64,000 bases of DNA from Imbricaverruca yamaguchii (lineage: Eukaryota; Arthropoda; Thecostraca; Neoverrucidae), in NCBI GenBank assembly GCA_034440575.1, contig JAOTOL010001074.1, positions 1-64,000 of the forward strand, given 5' to 3'. The translations under genes and the position numbers were made by a program. A model generated the notes under the pieces. That model made no database searches and was not told the origin of the DNA. It saw only the letters and a list, made by a program, of their open reading frames with translations. Shown in pieces: positions 24,194 through 34,458 of the stretch; the first letter of the stretch is position 1; each line of letters begins with the position of its first letter.

Positions 24194-25600
24194 TCACACT
24201 TGAACGCCTAAAATCAACCACATAATAACGTTTACCACCTCATCCCTATAAACGCGAACATGAACTCCTACAGTACTGGATGATAATTCGGAGGCAATGA
24301 TGTGAAACCGGTCAACTGGTATATACTTATGAATCCTTTGTGTACCCTCGGCGGTGAGAGCCTTGGCGTACCGCTCTTTACGTGATTCAGTCACTTTGGA
24401 AACGAATAGGAAGTGAATGACCGAAATTATTTTTTTTCACTAAGAAACCGGTGCATATCTTCAGCACTCAGAACCTGGTTCTGGCTAGGTCGTCTCAAAC
24501 TCTTCATAGCCGTCGCTCTTTTCACTGTACCACCGACACATCGCATACGCTCTTGCCATGGGAGGTACCGAAAAAGTGCCACTCGCAGTCAACATCGAAA
24601 TCTTCACTGTGACGGCAAAGGTTCATAAAATTGAAGCGGTTCTTGCACTGACCGGCGCATCCGTCTGAAACGTAGTGAATCTTTCTGAAACCAGGGACGC
24701 GTGACTTCAAAATAGGAACTAACTGTTGTAAGAACGCGTGGAGAATGGCAGCATTGTCCTTCAGTGCATCGGATGTAACACATAAACTCTGATGTACTGT
24801 GGAGTTGTCCTCTTTCCAATAAGCTGCAAAGGGATGAACCGTCACTCGAGGAGCGTACCAACGATAACTCTGTCCCTCATCGAGTACATCACAGGCATAG
24901 TTATCGACAAAATCGCCTACAACTATTGCCTCGCCCACACCGACTGAATCCTTCAAGTCCTGAAAAGTACGCCCCTGTTCCTTGGACACTCTATGATGTC
25001 TGGTCAGACTGCGGATCTTATTAGACAAGGTCGTCATAAACGCGTCACGCAGCTCAATATGATCGAGCAATGTACAACGATCAGTTGTAGCTCGCTGTTT
25101 GTACATGATGGTGTCCTCCAATGTCTTGTTGTCCTCGTACTCGTCCTCTACTAATCATAAGAAGGAAAGGACGTCCTGCTCCCTGGGGAAATTGAGGCCG
25201 TTTTCCATCATGCATGTTTCGTACGAAGGAACCATAAAGGATTATGGTTCCTTCGTAGTGTCGCACTATTAGCTTCGAATTCTGGTGATAGGTTGCAGGA
25301 TGCTGGGATGCTGGGATCTTTCTTCAGCGCAGCAAGACAATTAACACATAGCAGATATCCATTTCCGACGCGTTCGTCATTCACCACTTGGAATAAATGA
25401 GCAGGTAGCGTTCGCAAATTCTTCTTAATACGTGTTTTGTGCTTCTCGAACGGATCACAGCAATAACGATGTACCGTTTTTCAGTAAAATATACACGGCC
25501 CGCGCAATGTCTCGGTATTAACGCGCTATCCTCACTCAGACGACTGACAGTAATGTGTACTGTACTCGTTTCGGCCCTACTGATGATAACCATTGTCATC
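24194..25600 (-). pseudogene. Broken DDE-type transposase-like gene, right-arm copy
   Basis: The mirror of 20918-22078. A 199-residue frame (24522-25121) keeps the core uninterrupted: GDFVDNYACDVLDEGQSY, then HYVSDGCAGQCKNRFNF, then CEWHFFGTSHGKSVCD. It ends at the same one-base frameshift as the left copy. Downstream, in another frame, GGTVKRATAMKSLRRPSQNQ and then RKERYAKALTAEGTQRIHK continue the family's C-terminus past the arm boundary to a stop at 24194. The right copy is therefore more complete at the 3' end, and the left copy is better at the N-terminus. A perfect 16-bp hairpin (25222-25257) sits where the middle of the protein is missing. Confidence 0.6.
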
Positions 25601-26906
25601 GATACCTCATCTCCTATTTCACCCCTTCCCGATATGATGCTCCCTACCGTCGTCCCATAACAGTCGCTGTTTAAATCTCGACCGACCGTTATCAGTTTCG
25701 AGGTCGACTAGCTGCGATTGACCGCGCGAGCCGCAAAACAAAGGTGGGGTACCAAAACTATGAATTGAATGATTTTGCCAATCATTCTCATTAACTACGT
25801 AACAGGCATACATTGAATATTTATTTAGGTGTAAATCAGCACCTATCTCACTACATATTATGGGTACAAGACGTCTTCAGACATTACCATGTCCACCTCC
25901 ACTGATGTATTTAACCTGAACTGGATAGGTGACCTGGTGAACTGAGGTCATGAAATCGGGCACGGTCGGATTCATCTCATCATGCCTGATAAGTGCGTAT
26001 CTCAAATCATAGCCCTATGAGCTTTGGGGGTCAATCGCTAGCAAAAGACTGACCCGACCACTCAACAAAACGTGCGAAAATCAATAAACTCTGGTAAAAT
26101 GGAGGAAAATTATGAGTAGTTATCAGGATATAAACATAATTTTTATTTTTTGCTTCGAACGTCAATCGATAACCCCTATAGTAAATGTGGTTACAAATGT
26201 GAATATCAAGTGGCTTGGGGTCACGGGAGGTCACGTGACCTGAGGTCAAATGGCCAAAGTTTTGAAATGTGTTCAAAATTAAAAACCGATCCCAGATATA
26301 AAACGAAGAGGTCTTTGCGATCCTACAGATATGCTATATGTCTATGCTAGGTTTTAAAGTACTGAAGATGATCGCTCTCAAATATTGACCTGCAATGTGA
26401 CCTATGCAAAATTCTGCAGGCTATATCTCCGAGGTCGCTGCCAGTATGAAGCTAAAACTTTCACAGATTGATTCAACACCCACGACTACCATATGCACCC
26501 ACGTAGGTTGAAATCGCTCGCATGGCGGTGTCACCCGTTGGTTGTTCGGTGCTGGACCGCCCCAACTGTTTAAAGGTGGATGATGCCTTTATTATGTGAA
26601 ATATGCTTTTAGCTTTCACTGTAATTAGGAATGCATTTACGGAATTTTTGACGTGCGAAGAAGTGGCATGTGCGTACTGGATAGCCATAGCACATCACTT
26701 CGTGCGTATATTTATGGCTGGAGTCGCCCACGAAATCAGACATAGTTGTCAGGATTTGAAGACGGAGTCTAATCTGAATATTTTGGGGCAGCCGGAGTTA
26801 GGCATGGAGTCCACCCAACTTGTAAAAGTTGCCCTGAGGTGGAATGGAGTCAGAATATACACCACCTCTTGTGATTCAGAGTTTAAGTCCACTCCGCTTA
26901 ATTGCA

Positions 26907-26907
26907 G

Positions 26908-26985
<78 letters not shown>

Positions 26986-27050
26986 GTATATATATATACA
27001 TGTATATATATATAATGTATATATATATATATATATAAGTATGTATATCC
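26907..27050. repeat. (AT)n microsatellite in right arm
   Basis: A long TA tract followed by TACATA/TATATG-rich sequence. It is the mirror of 19485-19606, with a different length and different interruptions. Confidence 0.95.
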
Positions 27051-29929
27051 TATTTTCAGTTTAAAAACACAGGCTATATCAGGTTTGTCCCTTTCCCATT
27101 CAGACCCGAGTTGTCTCCCCTTTCTATTCTGATATGTCATCCTTAATCTCTGGGACATGGTTATGACCAATACCAATGCGGATTGCCGGTTTTTATTTTT
27201 ATCCACCACGCTTCGGCCGACGTAATTTGTTCTGATGGCTCAAGCCCTTCATTTGTTCAATGTTCATACATGTGTCCAGCCCAATGACCTGATTAGATGG
27301 AATAGAATACTGCTTTGGCGCTTATGCTAAATGAGATGATTTTGAGCTTTAGCTGAATACTTCCACCGGCGATCCGTTGACGGATAGGACGTCAGCGAGC
27401 CAACCCGAAACCAACTTCTGAATAGGTGAGCGGTCACGGGAGAAACGATGACTTCCATCGACGAGTGGCTTGTTTGCTATATGAGGTTCATCATGAACTT
27501 ACTCCAGCCAGCCAAATGCTGCAAGTGACGGGCAAGCCCAGATGTTGCATATACAGCCCCAGTAAAAGGCTGAGGTCAACGGAGTGTCATCGGGCGTGTC
27601 CAGCGTCCTAGGAACGCGAGAATAAAATGTGGTTGGGGACAAGTCGAGTTTTAAGAAAAAGGTAACCGTGTTGCTTCTCACTGGTGACGGGTTCATGGGT
27701 CATATAATCACATGGGGAAAACCTGACCATCTGCCAACAAGCCTGTATTTAGCACCGAATGTTGTCTATACGTTTGCATATATGCAACAACTGTTGTTTT
27801 TCACTGCCGTGTTCCACATTGTGTGGGCTCGAATCCCGCTACCTGAACCTCTGAACCTCTCCCATCACGGGCACGGCGTGAGAAATGCCTACGCTAAATG
27901 AACATTGCATTTGAACACGTCCTTAATTAACATATTAATTCTGAGTATTGTTAAATGCTGCTTCTGTTTCATTATCTTTGCGACACCGTTGTGTGGAGGG
28001 TGGGGGTCCGGCACGTGAGTTCTGTCAATGACAGGGGAATTCTCCAAACTCAGAGAAACCCTGGTTCGCTGTTTACACGTCGGCCTTTTGGGTTCGATTT
28101 TTAGATGCATCGCCATGGGGTTAATGTTAAGATTTCACGAAAAATAGGGGTGCCATGGCGCCCACGCCCCCTGCCTATGCCTTAACCGATGCTCCTATAC
28201 CTATGTCTAGGTATACACCCGCGGCTATGACGTCGTTTATAATTTCCATCGAATATGATAATAATGTTATAACAATATGAATATATGATACTATTATATA
28301 CCTGGCGTTTTTTAACGCCAGCCACATTCAGAAAAGAAATGTACAATTGTTGTACCACGGTTGCGGCAGCCAGTACCAAAATAGTGCCCGCGGTACTTGA
28401 GTGGCGGCCGGGCTGACAATGTTGATACTTTTCCGCTACCAGGGAATGTTGGCCGAAATGGGCCGAAATTCGATACCAGTGCCGGCACCAGTGAAACGCG
28501 CCGATTCTTTGTCGGTATTCATACAACTAGCTTAACGATGAGATCGTTGCAAGACATTGCTAATTTGCAACATATGAAATGGTCGATCTCAGAGTGAGCT
28601 TAGGCAGGTGACCTATGATGGATTTTCGGCGCTAAATATCACTTCAAGTGTTAGTGGGAGACTAGGTCCTATGATAGTCATCCGCTCGCATAAGATGACC
28701 GCAACATATAATTTATATCTGGGAGAGTGACAGCATTTGGTGGAAGACCTAAAAGCACCGCCAAAGGATCCTAGTACACCCTTCCGGTAAATGTTACGTT
28801 ACCGTTTCTAATCTAGCCGAATCTACCTAACCATTTACCATTTTATCCCTTCGCCTTTCTGTTCGAACTGCCTGACCGCCAACCCGGCCTTAATTTCCAA
28901 CCAGCGTGATATTAGTTCTCCAGAGGCTTCATACATTTCACCGATTTAAAGGCGTATTCCAACTTTTGTCAATTTTGTGTGCTTGTGGCGTCAGAAGAGG
29001 AACCGCTGTTAAAATATTGCTCACCAATATTACTGCATCGGAACATTAGTTTTGACCGTTCCAAGGGCGCACGAAGATTTGTGCAGCAATCGCGCATGAC
29101 GTGCTTACCCATGTGTTTGTTATTCTGCAGTTGTGATCGTGGTAACTATTTTGACCCACTGAAGAGAGATATTGATAGATTTGTCTTGGAACAACTAGAT
29201 ATCCGAGATATAGGAGTGGGGATGTCTACGAAGCATTTCGCTAATTATGCATTTTACTGTGTTTGTGCACTCACTTTTTGCTAACATCTAGTTGCATTGG
29301 TGTAGACGTTCGTTAGGGCCCGTGGACGTACATAAAGGACCGCAAACTTTCAGAGGTGCAGCACACTTTGGGAATGGTCCCGACACATGCGTAATTGCCC
29401 GTAAACGCTTGTGAATTCCCGTAGATGTTCGTAATAACCATTTCGGAACTTGAATTCTATAAGAGATATCATCTTGACACTTTCAACGTAAACAGGCCCC
29501 CAACCGTCAATAATCCCCACCAGATTTCATGCCATTCGGTTTAGAAACAAAAAGTTAGCGGGTCGACCTCTTGAGCGTCCCACGAAAATGAAGGAGAATC
29601 GGAAAGCTACCAATGAGTACACTATCTACACTCGGGTAAATTTTATTTAAGAAGTTATTCACAATAGTCGGTCGATCTATGATCCATCGATAATGACTGA
29701 ACACATCAGGCTCAAAACCAACCATCAGGTACAAAAATATCCAACTTCGATCACAGGACACGTATCTGGTATGAATTCCTCGGCCTCCCACATTTTGCAC
29801 GAACTCATCGACCTGCCATCTGTTGACGAGAGTTGAACTAGAGTTTCCTAAATTTACCGGTTTGCCACGCCAGTACGATAAGGTTGAAAATGATTTCACG
29901 TAGCATATTTTCGCCGAAACGGTGTGGAC

Positions 29930-30420
29930 ATTGTGATCTGTGGACATTATGAACTGTGGACATTATGAACGTGTGGACATTGTGACCTGTGGATACTATG
30001 AACTGTGGACATTGTGAGCTGTGGAAGTTGTGAGCTGTGGATATTATGAACTGTGGACAATATGAGCTGTGGACATTATGAGCTGTGGACATTATGAACT
30101 GTGGATAGTATGACCTGTGGACATTATGAACTCGTGGACATTATGAACTCGTGGACATTATGAACTTGTGGACGTTATGAACTTGTGGTACTTATGAACT
30201 GTGGACACTGTGAACTGTGGACATTGTGATCTGTGGACATAGTGTGAACTGTGGACATTATGACCTGTGGACATTATGAACTGTAATGAACTGTGGACAT
30301 TGTGAGCTGTGGAAGTTATGAACATGTGGACATTATGAACTGTGGACACTGCGAGCTGTGGACTTATGAACTTGTGGACACTGTGAGCTGTGGACACTGT
30401 GAACTGTGGACATTCTGATA
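29930..30420 (-). repeat. 16-bp tandem array at right arm tip
   Basis: About 30 units of ATTATGAACTGTGGAC and variants, the mirror of 16075-16612. It has small internal deletions and duplications compared with the left array, so the arrays have drifted independently. Confidence 0.9.
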
Positions 30421-30427
30421 TGTCACC

Positions 30428-30719
30428 GACAGAACATGGAGGTGCACAAGCATACCCTTTATTAAACAAAAAATGAGCACTTCCGATAGCCTCAAGCTCA
30501 GTGTTAATGGACATTAGAGTGAATGAATGTTGAAGAAGTAACCACGAATATTTGCTAATCTCCACATTACAGACAACAAATGACCAAGTCACATTTACCA
30601 GGTTTTGACAGAGGGTCAAAGATAACCGAATGGTACCTATTTCACTGTAGGATTTCCTTTTTTCTTGGTAGTAGAGTACAATATGTTTTAGCTGAAGTAT
30701 AAAATTTTCAGCTGGTTTA
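30428..30719. other. Unassigned sequence with a short shared repeat
   Basis: Nothing was recognised as a gene. About 80 bases at 30645-30725 (GTAGGATTTCC, CTTGGTAGT, GAGTACAA, TTTTCAGCTGG) recur at 62225-62305, marking another dispersed repeat. Confidence 0.5.
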
Positions 30720-31187
30720 CAATAAAAGTGAAAAAAATGGAATCAGAAAAGGACAGAGAAATCAACCATGGCCATACAATTCCCCCTCCCAAAAAAAAGA
30801 AGATTTTTGTAGAAATTTCACAATTGAGTTTTCTAGTTTTCTTCAATTTCCTTTTCTAATAGGTAGAGCAGACCAAGAAACATTGTTGCAAGGCAACTTG
30901 CTCTCATAAAAATGCTTACTTTAGACAGAATCTTCAATTTCAACTCTAATAAGCAAATATTCCAACTTAATAAGAAGCTAAAAATGGAAGATAAACATTC
31001 CTCTGGTAAGTTTTGTTGCATCCCTAGATAAGCATACGCTGGAAGTTTCGTTAAAATATCTGTGTCCGTTAAAGTGTGACGACTGGTTGAAATTTTTTGG
31101 AAGTGACCTCACTTGACCCTGCCTAACTCGTTGACCCTAGATGGCCTTACTTCAAATTTTTGGAAAAGCATGTCAAATTGATGGGTA
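30720..31187 (+). mobile_element. piggyBac-like element R1, internal fragment
   Basis: Aligns by eye with 3060-3530 of the first R1 copy. Shared words are TAGAGCAGACC, AATGCTTACTTTAG, GTTTTGTTGCATCCC, GTGTGACGACTGGTTGAA and CTCGTTGACCCTAGA. Both TTAA ends are missing, so it is truncated on both sides. Confidence 0.65.
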
Positions 31188-31298
31188 TTCTTTTACTTTC
31201 TGCCGTGGCGTTGTTTACACCAAGATAACTAGAGACAACGTTTGCACTAGATATGTAACCGAATGTGCCGCATATAGGCAGGGGATGCCGCACTTGAT

Positions 31299-31380
31299 GA
31301 AATATACAGCTGTATAATATACAGCTGTATATTTCAAAACGTTGCATCTATATACAGTGTATATAGATGCAACGTTTTGA
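31299..31380. repeat. Two abutting palindromes
   Basis: 31299-31335 has 17-bp arms (GAAATATACAGCTGTAT) with a 3-base spacer. 31334-31380 has 23-bp arms (TCAAAACGTTGC...) with a single-base spacer. Both are perfect. The second is followed at once by TGACGTCA (31380-31387), itself a palindrome. Confidence 0.9.
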
Positions 31381-31980
31381 TGACGTCACGAGCAGTCACA
31401 ATAATACGACTTATTCGCCCATCGGGAAACCGCGCTGTTTTGCAGCATTACGTATGACTCAGGGCAGCGTGAAACCGCCAATAAATCATCGCAGTACCTC
31501 CAGATCATTAGCACCTCTTCCCATAGATCCAGGGATAATATCCTGGTGGTATTTCCACATGGTGATGCAAAAATCTGCATGAGGGCAGCAAGTAAAGGAC
31601 ACTGTTGTACCACAATATGCATACGTTATGGCAGCGAGAAACCATCATGAAATCATCGCAGCGGCCCCAGATCATCAGTATCTCTTGAAATAAATTTATA
31701 GATCATATTCTGAAGGTATTTCCACATGGGAATACCAAGAACTGCATGAGGGCAGCAAGTAAAAGAAACTGTTATATCACATCATCCATGCATTACGACA
31801 GAGAGAACCCGCCATGAAATCATGGCAGCGGGTCCAAATCATCAGGAATTCCTTCATTATATTCTTGGATCATATTCTGGTGGCAGATAGATAGATAGTG
31901 ATACCAAAACATTCCAAGGATACCAAGAAGTGTACGACGGCAAAAGGAAGTTAAAAGATGTTGCACGATTATGGATGAAC

Positions 31981-31982
<2 letters not shown>

Positions 31983-32036
<54 letters not shown>
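31983..32036. repeat. (TA)n microsatellite inside satellite
   Basis: A pure TA run that interrupts a satellite monomer. Confidence 0.95.
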
Positions 32037-32039
<3 letters not shown>

Positions 32040-32204
32040 ACCATGCATAAGTTACGACAGCGGGAGACCATCATGAAACCATCGCAGTGGCTCCAGATTA
32101 TCAGGAATTCTTTCGATGGATCCAGGGATCATATTTTAAAGGTGTTTCCACATGGGAATACTAAAAGCTGCCTCACGGCAGAAGGTAAAACAGGAGGTTA
32201 TACC

Positions 32205-32391
32205 GGGGCGGGGATGGCCGAGTGGTTAAGGTGTCGGGCTATGGGTACCAAAGGTCCCGGGTTCGACTCTAGCGCCACTCAGGACATTTCCCAATCCCGC
32301 GGCCCACGGGCGAAACAGTGTGGGCGGCGCCATTAGCCGTGAATGTGCATAAAGTGTGTCGTGAACCAACCAATAAACAAAACAAAACAGA
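32205..32391 (+). mobile_element. tRNA-derived SINE (family S2) in satellite
   Basis: A 187-bp insertion flanked by AGGTTATACC at 32195-32204 and 32392-32401. The head is like tRNA-Leu/Ser: GATGGCCGAGTGGTTAAGG (box A) and GGGTTCGACTC (box B). The tail is AACCAACCAATAAACAAAAC-like. The satellite frame resumes after the second target copy. Although the head folds like a tRNA, the tail and target duplication mark it as a SINE and not a tRNA gene. Confidence 0.88.
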
Positions 32392-33398
32392 AGGTTATAC
32401 CACACTGCATACGTTGCGGCAGCGAGAAACCACCATGAAACCGTAGCAATGACTCCAGATCATCAGTACCTCTTCAAATAGGTTCAGAGATCATATTCTG
32501 AAGGTATTTCCACATGGGGATGCCAAGAACTGCGTGAGGGCAGCAAGTAAAAGAGACTGTTTTATCACATTATGCACACATTATGGCAGCGGGATACCCC
32601 ATGAAACCATCACAGCGGCTCCAGATTATCAGGACATGTTCCAATAGATCCAGGGATCATATTCTAGTGGTATTGACACATGGGATACCAAGAGCTGCAT
32701 GAGGGCAGCAAGTACAAGGGACTGTTTTGTCATACTATGCATAATTTACGGCAGCGAGAAACCATGATGAAACCATCGCAGTGGCTCCAGATCATCAGAA
32801 CTCTTCCGATAGATCCAGGGATCATATTCTAAAGATATTTCCACATGGCAATACTAAAAACTGCATCACGACAGAAAGTAAAACAGAAGGTTATATCACA
32901 CTATGCATATGCTGCGGCAGCGAGAAACCACTATCAAGCAGTAGCAATGCCTCCAGGTCGTCAGTACCTCTTCCAATAGGTTCGAGATCATATTCTGAAG
33001 ATATTTCCACATGGGGATGCCAAGAACCGCATGAGGGCAGCAAGTAAAAGAGACCGTTTTATCATACTATGCGTACTTTACGGCAACGAGAAACCATCAT
33101 GAAACCATCGTAGTGGCTCCGGATCATCAGGATTTTTTTAGATAGATCCAGGGATCATATTCTGAAGGTATTTCCACATGACAATACTAAAAAGTGCATG
33201 ACGGTAGAAAGTAAATCAGGATATACCACACTATGCATACGCTACGGCAGCGAGAAACCACTATGAAACCATAGTAATGGCTCCAGATCATCAGTAACTC
33301 TTCAAATTGATTCAGGGTTCATATTCTAAAAGTATTTCCACATGACAATAAAAAACTGCATGAAGGCGGCAAGTAGAAGACTGATATATCACACTATG

Positions 33399-33672
33399 TG
33401 TAGTATGATGTCGGGCGTACGTGTGGACCTGGCCGGTTCGACGGCGGAAGGGCGGGGGCCGTCGATCGGCGCCGGTCTGGCGCGCCGTGGTTCCGGCGGC
33501 CGACGCGTGGTGTCATGAGTCACGATCACGCGAGGGAAACGGAGCCGGAACCCCTGACTCAGCCCGAGCTGAGCTGATGGCCCCGGTCGTGGCCGGGGGC
33601 AGTCTGCTTTGGTCTCCCGCAATATACGGTCGGGTTCGGATGGCTCTCAGTTTTTTCTAACGTTCAACTACG
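33399..33672 (+). repeat. 5' LTR
   Basis: Pairs with 37748-38022. It begins TGTAGTATGATG and ends TTCAACTACG. Confidence 0.92.
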
Positions 33673-33702
33673 AGCTATTTCGGCCTTTCTGGTTAACGAG
33701 CC

Positions 33703-34458
33703 ATGCCGGACCCGGACCCAGTGGAGACTTCTGCGGGCGCAGACAGTGTGCGGAGCAGCAGTGGTGGTGGCCGATTCGACGCCCGCCTGATTCCGGACTT
33801 CAGTGGCGGCACCGACGTCGTCGAGTGGTGGACTCGTGCTGAGGTCCTGTGCCGGCACCACAACGTCCACCTGGCCGCCATCGTACCTGCGCGGCTGTCT
33901 GGAGGTGCCTTCGCTGTGTGGCTGCGGATGCCGGAGGTGGAGCGGCGGTCGACGCGAGCCGTGCGCGACGCATTGCACGACGCGTTCGCGATGGACCAGC
34001 TGGCGGCGTACGATGCGTACGCCCAGCGTCGCTTGCAGCCAGGGGAGTCGGCCGACGTGTACTTGGCCGACCTCCAGCGGCTCGCTGAGCTCTACGGCGG
34101 CGTACCTGAGGCAGCCCTGATGTGCGCCTTCATCGCCGGCCTGCCGCCCTCGGTGCGCACGACCATCCGCGCCGGGACACGCGCGGAGGCCCTCGCGCTG
34201 CCAAGTATCCTGGCGCGCGTGCGCGCCGTGCTGAGTGATGCGCGGGCCGGTGGTGCGTCTCCATCGGCAGAAGGGTCGACGGCGGCGGCAGCAGCTCGAC
34301 GAGATGACGGCCAGCCACGCCCACGCCCGCGCGTTCGCTGTTGGACGTGCGGCGCTGTAGGGCACCTGGCGGCGGCGTGCCCGCGGCGTGGGAGACCGGT
34401 GTCGTCGGGAAACGATGCCGGGGGCGCGCCAGCGCGAGCGCCGTCTCCTGTGGCGTAA
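33703..34458 (+). CDS. gag: Gag-like protein of LTR retrotransposon
   Basis: This 251-residue protein would form the particle and bind the element's RNA. It starts at the first ATG after the LTR, 31 bases downstream. Residues 1-200 are Arg/Ala-rich with a retrotransposon gag-type central region. A zinc knuckle of the CX2CX4HX4C type follows at about residues 213-226 (CWTCGAVGHLAAAC). The last 118 bases overlap the pol frame, which lies at -1. In the gag frame the heptamer G GGA AAC (34407-34413) is a textbook -1 slippage site, so Gag-Pol is probably made by ribosomal frameshifting. The antisense frames across this gene are shadows caused by high GC. Confidence 0.85.
   Translation: MPDPDPVETSAGADSVRSSSGGGRFDARLIPDFSGGTDVVEWWTRAEVLCRHHNVHLAAIVPARLSGGAFAVWLRMPEVERRSTRAVRDALHDAFAMDQLAAYDAYAQRRLQPGESADVYLADLQRLAELYGGVPEAALMCAFIAGLPPSVRTTIRAGTRAEALALPSILARVRAVLSDARAGGASPSAEGSTAAAAARRDDGQPRPRPRVRCWTCGAVGHLAAACPRRGRPVSSGNDAGGAPARAPSPVA

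Larger units (their letters stand above)
24374..30427 (-). mobile_element. Right arm of giant inverted repeat (Foldback-like unit)
   Basis: The mirror of 16060-22138. Because the transposase-like gene continues past the inner boundary into the spacer, this arm looks like the parental copy. The left arm would then be an inverted duplicate that lost everything beyond 22138. Outside 30427 the sequence (CGACAGAACATGG) has nothing in common with that outside 16060. Confidence 0.85.

Noticed and set aside
32205..32290. Functional tRNA-Leu or tRNA-Ser gene
   Set aside because: The tRNA-like head continues into a SINE body and A-rich tail and is bounded by a 10-bp target duplication.
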